Source: Micromonospora kangleipakensis (GTDB lineage: Bacteria > Actinomycetota > Actinomycetes > Mycobacteriales > Micromonosporaceae). From it: a DNA stretch of 64,000 bases. A program made the position numbers and the translations under genes. The notes beneath the pieces were generated by a model that worked only from the letters and a program-made list of their open reading frames with translations, was not told the origin of the DNA and did no database searches. Within the stretch, counting starts at the first letter, position 1, and each line of letters begins with the position of its first letter. This document shows positions 56,551 to 64,000 of this stretch, piece after piece. Where the stretch lies: contig NZ_SHLD01000001.1 in the NCBI RefSeq assembly GCF_004217615.1, forward strand, positions 5,518,001 through 5,582,000. Reading direction: 5' to 3'.

Positions 56551-57025
56551 CATCGGAGCCGCCGAAAGGGTCACCAGCGTGGAAGCACTGGTCAGCGCAC
56601 TGCTGGTGGGATCGGAGTCTCAGCTCCTGGGACATGCACCGGCGCCTGCGCGGTTGGCCGCAGAGTCAGGCGTCGATTTAGCAGCCTCGCTCCTGACCCA
56701 CCCAGGTGTCCGACAGATCTATCGACGCAGGTCGATCACAAAGCCACAGCGGAGTGACCACTTCGGTCTTCACTGGGAGGTCAAACAGATCCGGCCGCCG
56801 CATCATTGCTGGTCAGCGCCTTAGCCGACGTGATGTCGGTTGACCACTTCTGTCGCGGTGACCACTTCGTCGACGTGCACCCAATCTGCTCCCAGCGCAA
56901 GGATCGGCTCTGCTACTGATTCCTTACCGGCCTGACATGCACATACTCCTTCACCAGGTCGAATAGTGCGTCGTCGAAGTTAGCGAGCTGCCGTTGAGCA
57001 CTGCGTGTGAAGCAGGACGCTGCGC
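56551..57025 (+). repeat. Composite dispersed repeat, long copy B, interrupted by an IS
   Basis: R1 (56551-56625), R2 (56756-56782) and R3 (about 56830-57025) occur in the same order and spacing as in copy A at 44555. R3 breaks off exactly where the terminal inverted repeat of the following IS begins (57026), so the IS appears to have inserted into, or deleted the end of, this copy. The flank 56348-56550 holds the upstream region of RHS locus 1, with no promoter I can name. Confidence 0.65.
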
Positions 57026-58271
57026 CTGCCCTTGCCGAAAACGTCATCCGCCCTGGTGGGAGCCGGGGTACCGGTTGGTCGGCGCCGGTTACCGGTGCTG
57101 GCGCTGCGCGCAGCCGGGTGATCGCTGCGGCATGATGGGCTGCCGTGCTGCTGCGACTGGCATACCTAGCGCGACGAACGCGTTCGCGATGCTGCGCCTG
57201 CTGCCGATGAGCAATCGGGACAAGGACGTGGAAATCCTTGCCCTGCGCCATCAGATCACGCTGCTGCAGCGCCATCTGGGCAAGGAGAAGGTGCGCTTCG
57301 CCGCGGGCGACCGTGCGTTCCTGGCGGCGCTGCTGCACCGGCTGCCGCGCGACGTGCTGCGCCGAGTGCGGCTGCTCGTGCGCCCCGACACGGTGCTGCG
57401 CTGGCACCACGACCTGGTCGCCCGCCGTCACGTGGCCGTCTCCCGACCGAAGCGTCCGGGCCGGCCGCGGACCGTGCGTTCCGTCCGCACCCTGGTACTG
57501 CGTCTGGCCCGGGAAAACCCAGCTGGGGCTGCCGACGCCTGCATGGCGAACTGCTGGTGCTGGGCGTACGAGTGGCCGCGTCCACGGTGTGGGAGATCTT
57601 GAAGGAGGCCGGCATCGACCCGGCACCCGAACGGGCCTGCAGCACCTGGGCCGACTCCCTGCGCTCCCAAGCCGACGCCCTGCTGGCCTGTGACTTCCTG
57701 GAAACGGTCACCCTATCCGGGGCGCGAATGTACGTGTTCGCGGTGATCGAGCACGCCAGCCGCCGAATCCGGATCCTCGGCGCCACCCCGCACCCGACCA
57801 CCGCATGGGTAGTACAGGCCGCGAGGAACCTTGTCATGGACCTCGAAGACACCGGCTGCCGAGCCCGGTTCACGATCCGCGACCGGGACGGCAAATTCCC
57901 CCACTTGTTCGACGCCATCCTCGCCGACGCGGGCATCGACATCGTGCTCAGCGGCATCCAGATGCCGACAATGAACGCGATCATGGAACGGTGGGTCCAG
58001 ACCTGCCGCCGCGAACTACTGGACCGGACGTTGATCTGGAATCAGCGGCACCTGCTCCACGCCCTACGCGAGTTCGAACAGTTCTACAACGGACACCGCC
58101 CACACCAGGGCATCGCGAACGCCCGCCCGCTACGCCCGTTGCCCACACAGATCACCGACCCGGACAAGCTGGCCCGCCTCGACATACGAAGACGCGATCG
58201 CCTCGGCGGCATCCTCCACGAGTACCAGCATGCCGCCTGACCTGTGCGGATGGGGTTTTCGGCAAGGACAG
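57026..58271. mobile_element. Insertion sequence with 26-bp terminal inverted repeats
   Basis: The left end CTGCCCTTGCCGAAAACGTC (57026 on) and the reverse complement of the right end CTGTCCTTGCCGAAAACCCC (58271 back) are near-identical and continue to ATCCGC, giving 26 bases with three mismatches. Between them lies one integrase-core (rve/DDE) transposase gene. The length is about 1.25 kb. A target duplication is not obvious. The family looks IS3/IS481-like. Confidence 0.8.
57145..58240 (+). pseudogene. Integrase-core transposase with two frameshifts
   Basis: The conserved order runs VLLRLAYL, shift near 57168, TNAFAMLRLLPMSNRDKDVEILALRHQITLLQRHLGKEKVRF ... SVRTLVLRLAREN, shift near 57517, SWGCRRLHGELLVLGVRVAASTVWEILKEAGIDPAPE, then an intact rve core to 58240: LLACDFLETVTL, FTIRDRDGKF, MPTMNAIMERWVQTCRRELLDR and a GILHEYQHAA end. 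The DDE residues (Asp in CDF, Asp in IRDRDG, Glu in MERW) remain. One base is missing at each break, in short runs. No canonical slippery heptamer is in phase at the second break, so programmed frameshifting is unlikely. Confidence 0.8.
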
Positions 58272-58381
58272 CCTTGCAAGACAAAGGCCGTTGTCGGACG
58301 GGTGCGGGCCGCTGCTGCTGGTCAGCCAACTGCTCGTGGGATGGGCGTTCCCGCAAATCGGGATCGCCTCGGCGCTCGAAT

Positions 58382-58420
58382 TGAGCCTTCGGCTCGATCG
58401 TCGATCGAGCCGAAGGCTCA
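58382..58420. terminator. Perfect 19-bp inverted repeat downstream of RHS locus 2
   Basis: TGAGCCTTCGGCTCGATCG is followed after one base by its exact reverse complement. The structure lies between the IS and the small membrane gene of RHS locus 2, about 250 bases past that gene's stop. It could be a bidirectional terminator or a protein-binding palindrome. The rest of 58272-58667 shows no gene. Confidence 0.6.
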
Positions 58421-58667
58421 TCCACCCGGTCGCCCTGGCGAGGATCCGGGCGAACGCGCGGTCGAGGACCCGCCCAGAAGCGGCTGTAGATCAACTGCCA
58501 GCACCCAGCGGGCGGGGGATGTCACGCCAGGTCGCGCCCGCCCCGAGTTTCTACACGATTCCGTTGAGCAGTCGCCACATGGCCGACCACTCTCCACCGC
58601 GCACGGCAGCTACCGCGATAACTATTCGCACTCGATGCCTGACAGTTTGACGCTGCCCAGCAAACTC

Positions 58668-59003
58668 CTACCACTTGCGGAGGTTACAAAGGTCAACCAC
58701 CAGCGCCCGCATGAGTCCCCAGACTCGATCAGTACTCGGGCGACCCGAGCTGGCCCCCGTGTAACGACTGGTGTCGCGAACCAGGAGAAGAGCGCTCAGC
58801 CAGCCCACGAGGATCGACGTCACGGCGACCGGAAGGAGCACGAGGATGATGGACACACTCGCCTCCTTCGCTCCGGGAATGCGCGCCACCAGCATCAAGA
58901 CGAGCAGGATAGGAAAACTCAGCACTCCGATCCGAAGTCCAAGGACGGCCGCTCGCCATCTTCCACTCCGAAGAAGCTCTGATTTCGCCATCTGATGGTC
59001 CAC
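58668..59003 (-). CDS. Small membrane protein downstream of RHS2, candidate immunity protein
   Basis: A 111-residue protein with two clear transmembrane helices (about 18-42 and 48-75) and a short C-terminal tail. It is unlike the neighbour of RHS1. The GTG start at 59003 is 13 bases after the RHS2 stop, with an ATG at 58991 as alternative, so it is co-transcribed with RHS2. A tip-specific membrane partner here fits a toxin-immunity arrangement (inference). I recognise no family. Confidence 0.65.
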   Translation of the reverse strand: MDHQMAKSELLRSGRWRAAVLGLRIGVLSFPILLVLMLVARIPGAKEASVSIILVLLPVAVTSILVGWLSALLLVRDTSRYTGASSGRPSTDRVWGLMRALVVDLCNLRKW

Positions 59004-59016
59004 AGCAAGTCACCCG

Positions 59017-62000
59017 TCAGTAGTGGAAGAGGTAGAACGCGTCTGAGCATGACATCCCGCCACTAGCCGCGAAAGCGAACGGCGGGACTGGAGTGAACTC
59101 GGCGCCGACTCCTCCCGCAACGCCAACCTGGTAGTTGCCTTCGAAGTCGCTTTCTCCGCTGATCGAGCCGATGATGCCCTCACCTGCGGCCACCTGCCCA
59201 TACGGGTTGCAGCCGCCCTTCTGGCTGATCCGCTGATTGGAGTAGCTGACACCGATCGTGGCATCGGCGCCGGCGCTCGGGCCAGCGCCCAGTTTGAAGC
59301 CGCCGCCGAGCCCCATGCCCTTGTCGTCGAATTCCAGGCAGCCCTCGAGCGAGGCGCCGCCGCCGAGTATGGCCCCCACCCCGAGACAGACGTTCACCGT
59401 ACCGAACGGCTCGTCCTCCTCCGCGGGTGCGGGTGGGGGAAGTTGGCAGGGCTCGTATACGGAGCTGTAGTCGGACACCCACTGACCGCAGTCGTTCCGG
59501 TATCCACCGTTACCAGGAAGAGCGCAGTAGGTCGCTGGCGTCGGATACAGACACTGGCGAGGGTCCGCCGGGATTACCGTGAACGGTGCCGAGTTTGTCT
59601 CGTGCCAGACATTTCCGGGGGTGCCCTGCCCTGTGTTGCAGTTCACGCACCGCAGCTTGTTCGGGTTCGGACGCGTCAAGTGCCGCGGCTTCGTCAGGTC
59701 CCGCGAGCCGGAGCATCGTGGCCAGCACGTAGGGCTCTTGGCCTTGTTGCGACGGTTGCCTTTCTCGTCTCCTACGCGGTAGTCGGGGCAACTGGCGATG
59801 GTCAGGCAGTCGGTGTCGATGAGCCCGGTGGGATCGCTGGACGTCGCGGGGTTGTGGTGTGAGTAGGCGTAGCCGTGCCACTGCTGCGGGTCGGTCATGT
59901 CCATGACCGGATCGACCGAGATAAAGCTGCCGGTCGAGGGGTCATACTCACGGGCGCCGAGGTGAGTGAGGCCGCTGTTATCCTTGATGCCGCCGACGAA
60001 GCCCTTGTCCATGACCGATGGCCAGGTCGTGGGAGGAGCGCCGCGCTCTCCGCCGAAGGGCAGGCTGCGACGTCGTGACACGCTCAGGTCACTGTTGCGG
60101 ATCGTCGCCTCGGCGGTGCCGTGGTGGTCGGAGACGATCCAGTCGAGCCGCCCGGCGGAATCGCGGACCGCAACCGACGTGCCCGCCTGAGAGTAGTAGC
60201 GGGTGCCGGTGGCGGAGGCACTGGTCGGTTTACGCACCTCGGTCCCGCCTGGCAGGTACAGGGTGGCGCCCGCTGGGTCGCGGCGGATCAGCCGGTTGCC
60301 GTCGGCGTCGCACACGTAGCTGGTGCCGCCGCTACTGTCCGAGCTGGTGGCCAGCCGGCCCTCGTAGTCCCAGGTGAGGTTCTGCTGGCCGTTGGGCCCG
60401 GGCCGGGTCTTGGTGTTGCCGGTCTCGTCGTAGGTGTAGTTCTCGGTCTTCGTGACCGCGCCGGTCGTCTCCACCTTCTGCACCGCGTGCGGCTGCGAGC
60501 CGCTGCCCAACCCCTGGTCCAGGTAGGTGTACGTCCGGGTCTTCTGCCCGCCCTCGTAGAAGGTCTCGGTCTTCCGGTTGTCCGTGCCCGGCGTGTAGGT
60601 GTACCCGTGCCAGTAGGGAGCGGGACCGCCGAGCTCGGTGGCGTCCGGGGCGGCCGCGCAGTCGTCGGTGTTGGGCGTCCAGGCGTTGGCGAGGCGGCGC
60701 AGGTAGTCGTAGGTGTAGCACTCGGTTTCCGCCACACCGTTGGCCGGCGTGTCGGTGATCTTGTCGATGTTCCCGAGGGGGTCCTGACTGTAGGTGAAGT
60801 TGAAGATCTCCGGCTTCAGCTCGGGCACGGCGTTGCTGTTGGTCAGCCGGCCCGTGTTCGGGTCGGTGGTGTTGGTAATCCAGGTACGCTTGCCGGTCGC
60901 GCCAAGGATCGTCTGCAGCACCTGTCCCAGCTTCGTGTAGCTGGTCTGGTTGACGTAGATCTGCGATGCGGAAAGTTGCCCGTTGGGCAGGCCGACGTCG
61001 TTGTAGGTGTAGGTCAGCTTCTCGCCCGCCAGGCCGCCCGCCGCCGGAAGGGTGGTGGTGGCCGTCTGACCGTCGGGACGGTAGGTCGTGTTGTAGTCGT
61101 ACGAGCAGGGGGTGAGCGTGTTCGAGGCGCAGAGTCCGCCCTCGGTGGCTGGGATGCTGATCCGGGTGTCCTTCGGCCGTCCGGCAGTGTCGTAGGCGAC
61201 GACCTCGTTGACGTACGCGTTGCTGGAGCCGGCCGGCTCGTACCGCACCGACTTGGTCAGCTTCCCGATGCCGTACTGGAGGGTGTCGTAGGTCCACTCG
61301 GCCCGCAGCTTGCCCGTGTCGGTCTCCTCCCTGACAGTCTTCTTCCGCCCCAGGCCGTCGTAGGAGTACACGAGCGTGTTCCGCGCGTCCTTGGCGGTGA
61401 GCAACTCCCCCGCCGCGTTGTAGGTGTAGCTGCTGGCGCCCCGGTCCGGGTCCTCCTCGGAGATTTTCCGGCCCCGCTGGTCGTAGGTGTAGCGCCAGGT
61501 GTTTCCCACCGGGTCGATGACGCTGGCCTGCTCACCCCGGTCGGTGTAGCCGTAGCGGTATTCGTCGTACGTGCCGGCCGTATCGCTGCCGACATCGGCC
61601 CGGTTCTTGTACTGCCGTACGGCGACGGTCCAGCCCCGGGCGTCGGTGATGGTGGTGGTGGCCGTACCACCCAGTGGCGGGGACACGCTCGTGCGCTCCC
61701 CGGCGTAGGTCGTCGTGGTGCGCCACTTCTCGTTGAACCTGGTGTCGACCCCGACCTTCAAGATGGCGTCAGTGAGCCGGCCGGCGCCGTCGTAGACGTT
61801 CTCCGTCAGAGCCGGGACCGCCGGCGTTCCGACGCTGCCGACGAGATCGGTGTTCGGGGCCGTGTTGGTGGTGTCGTAGTAGGGCTGGGAGGTCCACTCG
61901 AGCAGACCCCGCGAGTCGTAGACGGAATCGGTGAGGACCCGGCCACCGCCAGGCGCCTGGGTCTGGGCCTGCCGTTCGCGCAGCAGACCGTCGTAGAGGG

Positions 62001-64000
62001 TGATGGTGGTGCGGTAGGCCGTCGTGGCCGAGGGCAGCAACGTCTTCGCCGTGATCGCCGCCGACGCGGTGTTGCGGAGGTTGTAGATGAATTCGCGGTC
62101 CGGCGTGCTGGGGTAGCTGGCCTTCGCTCGACCCGGCAGCCACACCTGCCGGAGTCGGCCCAGGCCGTCGTACGTGAGGTCGGTGCGCAGGCCGTTAGGA
62201 TCCTCGACCGTCGTGGGCAGATGCCACGCGGGCGCGTACGTCGTGGTGGTTGCCTGGGACAGCGGGTTGGTGATCTTCACCGAGGTGACCGGGCCTCCGG
62301 CTGTCGGTGTGTAGTCGGACTTCGTCAGACGCCCAAGGGCGTCGTAGCTCTCCTTGACCCGGCCGGTGGTGTCGTAGTTGGCGCGGCTGGTGATGACCCA
62401 GGTTGGGGTGCTGCCGGTCCAGGAGTCGATTTCCTCGACCTTGGCGACATGGCCGTATACCGGTAGGTAGGTGTTCCAGTCGTTGGTGTCCGTGTCGTAG
62501 GTGGTGCGGGTGGCGGAGAGCATGTCGCCGGGCAGGGACGCGGTGGTGGCGCAGTTGACCCCGACCGTTTCGGTTTTCTTGGCCAGGTCGAGCATCCAGG
62601 TGGTGGCGTTGCGGGCGTACCAGGTGCGGGTGCACCGATCATCGGTGGCGGTGGACTCGTCGCCCAGGTCGTCGACAGCGGTGGGCAGGTTGTCGCTGTT
62701 GTAGGTGGTGACGGTCTTCGTCCACCGGGTCGACCCATCGGCGAGCTTGAGCCGGTTGCGGACCGCCCCGGTCCCGGTCATGTACGACTTCAGGTTGCTG
62801 AAGGTGGCGGTCGGTCCCTGCTTGACCGGGGTGGTGATGGTGCCGGTGATCCAGCTGCCGCCGGCGCCGAGGAGGGTGGCTTCCTCGCGCACCATGCCGG
62901 CGTAGGGCTCCTCGTCGGCGACCTTCGTGCCCTGCGAGTCGGTGATGTCGACGCTGCGGGTGCCGGATGGCTGCTTGTCGCCGTCCATGCCGCGGTAGTA
63001 GAGGTACTCGGTCGCGGACTGCACGCCGGACTCCAGTCCCTTACGCACCCTCACCTTGCCGTACCCGCGGAACTCGCCCCAGGTGCGCCTCTTCGGCTCG
63101 GTCAGCTCGGAGTCGTCGTAGTGCCAGGCGGGCTGGTCGAGATAGTCGTAGTTGGTCTGCTCGTGGGTGAACCCGCCAGTGTTGTCGTACACGTCGACCC
63201 GGTCCACCCGGTACTTGTGGAACCAGTCGAGAGTGGGCTCCTCACCCTTCGGACCGTAGTACGCCGGGTAGCACCGCTTGGCGTTGTCGTGCACCTCCGG
63301 CAGGGTGCTACGGGTGCACTCCGTCGGCGAGTAGGTCACCGACAGCTGAGCGCCGGACTCCGTAGTGATAGTCCGCACCCGGTAGCGGAACAGGTTGGAA
63401 CGGCCGTCGGCCATCCCGTCGACCCGGTTGGCCAGCGCCTCCTCGCCGGGGTCGAAGACGATTTCCGGGTAGCTCACCTCGGCCCCGCCGGCGGAGGTCA
63501 CCTTGCCGGTACGGGTGATCCCGGACAGCCACATGGGCTTGCCCTCGTTGGCACCGGACTGTAGGTAGGTGTGGCGCAGGGTCGACCACTCGACCTCGTT
63601 GTAGCTGCCCGCCGAGCCGGAATAGACCTGAGTCCGGATCCGCCACAGCCGCTTCGCGGTCCAGAACGTCGGGGCGAGCTGGTCGGTGCAGGGCGCGGCC
63701 TTGCAGTACTGATCCCACGGGGTGTCCAGCCAGGAGGCCTTCACCGGGTCCAGACCGGACCAGCAGTTGCTGACGCAGCGGTCGCCCACGTCGAACAGCA
63801 CCCGGGCAGCGGCGTACGTGCCGGCCGACGCGTCCCGCCGGCTGCCGTACTCGATCTTCGTCAACCAGCCACCACGGTCGTACGTGGTGCGCTTGTCCGG
63901 ATTCCCCTCCCGCCCGTAGGCGCCCTCCTCCTTCTCGTAGAAGTACGTCATCGTGTTGCCCCGCGGGTCCACGACGTAGTCGAGGTTCCAGCGCCACGCC
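59017..64000 (-). CDS. RHS/YD-repeat polymorphic-toxin-like protein (RHS2), 5' end missing
   Basis: The frame is open to the right edge, so the signal peptide and start lie outside; about 1660 residues are visible. From AWRWNLDYVVDPRGNTMTYFY onward it is almost identical to RHS1, including YD repeats, the GAREYDPSTGSFISVDPV core end and HNPATSSDPTGL. The ~267-residue tip then diverges after CWPRCSG: a Cys-bearing linker (CVNCNTG), a Pro/Glu-rich hinge and a Gly-rich beta-type domain (CLGVGAILGGGASLEGCLEF ... GVAGGVGAEF) ending SCSDAFYLFHY. The tip family is unknown to me; a membrane-active or binding role is possible (inference). Confidence 0.92.
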   Translation of the reverse strand, partial: AWRWNLDYVVDPRGNTMTYFYEKEEGAYGREGNPDKRTTYDRGGWLTKIEYGSRRDASAGTYAAARVLFDVGDRCVSNCWSGLDPVKASWLDTPWDQYCKAAPCTDQLAPTFWTAKRLWRIRTQVYSGSAGSYNEVEWSTLRHTYLQSGANEGKPMWLSGITRTGKVTSAGGAEVSYPEIVFDPGEEALANRVDGMADGRSNLFRYRVRTITTESGAQLSVTYSPTECTRSTLPEVHDNAKRCYPAYYGPKGEEPTLDWFHKYRVDRVDVYDNTGGFTHEQTNYDYLDQPAWHYDDSELTEPKRRTWGEFRGYGKVRVRKGLESGVQSATEYLYYRGMDGDKQPSGTRSVDITDSQGTKVADEEPYAGMVREEATLLGAGGSWITGTITTPVKQGPTATFSNLKSYMTGTGAVRNRLKLADGSTRWTKTVTTYNSDNLPTAVDDLGDESTATDDRCTRTWYARNATTWMLDLAKKTETVGVNCATTASLPGDMLSATRTTYDTDTNDWNTYLPVYGHVAKVEEIDSWTGSTPTWVITSRANYDTTGRVKESYDALGRLTKSDYTPTAGGPVTSVKITNPLSQATTTTYAPAWHLPTTVEDPNGLRTDLTYDGLGRLRQVWLPGRAKASYPSTPDREFIYNLRNTASAAITAKTLLPSATTAYRTTITLYDGLLRERQAQTQAPGGGRVLTDSVYDSRGLLEWTSQPYYDTTNTAPNTDLVGSVGTPAVPALTENVYDGAGRLTDAILKVGVDTRFNEKWRTTTTYAGERTSVSPPLGGTATTTITDARGWTVAVRQYKNRADVGSDTAGTYDEYRYGYTDRGEQASVIDPVGNTWRYTYDQRGRKISEEDPDRGASSYTYNAAGELLTAKDARNTLVYSYDGLGRKKTVREETDTGKLRAEWTYDTLQYGIGKLTKSVRYEPAGSSNAYVNEVVAYDTAGRPKDTRISIPATEGGLCASNTLTPCSYDYNTTYRPDGQTATTTLPAAGGLAGEKLTYTYNDVGLPNGQLSASQIYVNQTSYTKLGQVLQTILGATGKRTWITNTTDPNTGRLTNSNAVPELKPEIFNFTYSQDPLGNIDKITDTPANGVAETECYTYDYLRRLANAWTPNTDDCAAAPDATELGGPAPYWHGYTYTPGTDNRKTETFYEGGQKTRTYTYLDQGLGSGSQPHAVQKVETTGAVTKTENYTYDETGNTKTRPGPNGQQNLTWDYEGRLATSSDSSGGTSYVCDADGNRLIRRDPAGATLYLPGGTEVRKPTSASATGTRYYSQAGTSVAVRDSAGRLDWIVSDHHGTAEATIRNSDLSVSRRRSLPFGGERGAPPTTWPSVMDKGFVGGIKDNSGLTHLGAREYDPSTGSFISVDPVMDMTDPQQWHGYAYSHHNPATSSDPTGLIDTDCLTIASCPDYRVGDEKGNRRNKAKSPTCWPRCSGSRDLTKPRHLTRPNPNKLRCVNCNTGQGTPGNVWHETNSAPFTVIPADPRQCLYPTPATYCALPGNGGYRNDCGQWVSDYSSVYEPCQLPPPAPAEEDEPFGTVNVCLGVGAILGGGASLEGCLEFDDKGMGLGGGFKLGAGPSAGADATIGVSYSNQRISQKGGCNPYGQVAAGEGIIGSISGESDFEGNYQVGVAGGVGAEFTPVPPFAFAASGGMSCSDAFYLFHY

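Noticed and set aside
57514..57524. Programmed -1 frameshifting in the IS transposase
   Set aside because: No slippery heptamer is in the required phase, and a second frameshift exists near 57168; a decayed gene is simpler.
56913..57626. Minus-strand ORF across the IS transposase
   Set aside because: The plus strand carries the transposase motifs; this frame is a shadow.
60121..62466. 781-codon plus-strand ORF antisense to RHS2
   Set aside because: It mirrors GC-rich codons of the RHS frame, as do similar antisense frames over RHS1 and the RND genes; no signal, domain or start site supports it.
1..64000. CRISPR arrays, tRNA and rRNA genes
   Set aside because: No regularly spaced repeats with unique spacers, no cloverleaf with a TTCGA arm and acceptor stem, and no rRNA-like conserved stretch was seen; the dispersed repeats are too few and irregular for CRISPR.

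Overview
The window is very GC-rich, with actinobacterial codon use, GTG/TTG starts and purine-rich ribosome binding sites. An AfsR/SARP-type regulator, OmpR-type two-component genes, an ECF sigma factor remnant with a long helical C-terminal extension, a sortase-type secreted protein and two giant RHS proteins point to a filamentous actinomycete, most likely Micromonosporaceae (inference). It looks like an accessory chromosomal region: intact metabolic genes alternate with decayed gene fragments, insertion sequences and a dispersed repeat family. I saw no rRNA, tRNA or CRISPR array.

Layout. 1-7.5 kb: partial Rossmann oxidoreductase, a remnant of an AMP-forming ligase, panD, a Bcr/CflA-type exporter, a broken flippase gene, an erythromycin-esterase homologue and scrambled LtrA pieces. 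7.6-20.5 kb: the best-organised block. Two CzcA/AcrB-type RND pumps surround a tiny adaptor-like lipoprotein, followed by a convergent SARP regulator, a histidine kinase/response regulator pair and a divergent ABC exporter operon. Eleven-base-spaced direct repeats sit in front of the RND operon and between the regulator and the ABC operon. 20.5-27 kb: redox enzymes (quinone reductase, NAD(P)-binding protein, D-amino-acid oxidase), a phosphotransferase-fold protein and a DDAH. 27.1-29.8 kb: an IS630-type element beside a frameshifted TnpB element with a hairpin-rich 3' end. 29.8-44.5 kb: membrane and envelope genes (DUF1345, sortase substrate, FUSC, LCP ligase), an exported PLP enzyme, a methyltransferase, OsmC, a PadR/membrane-protein pair and a SHOCT protein, mixed with remnants (two monooxygenase fragments, an ECF sigma without its DNA-binding domains, a maleylpyruvate-isomerase tail).

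44.5-64 kb: two related RHS loci on the minus strand. Locus 1 reads secreted DNRLRE/LamG-like protein, then a 2117-residue secreted RHS protein, then a small membrane-anchored protein overlapping the RHS stop codon. Locus 2 holds a nearly identical RHS body running off the right edge, with a different C-terminal tip and a different small membrane protein just downstream. This is the layout of polymorphic toxin-immunity systems: conserved delivery body, swapped tip, tip-matched neighbour. Two same-orientation copies of a ~0.5-0.6 kb repeat bracket locus 1, and an IS with 26-base terminal inverted repeats lies between the loci. I consider this RHS pair the most likely undescribed system here. 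The mini-adaptor RND operon is second.
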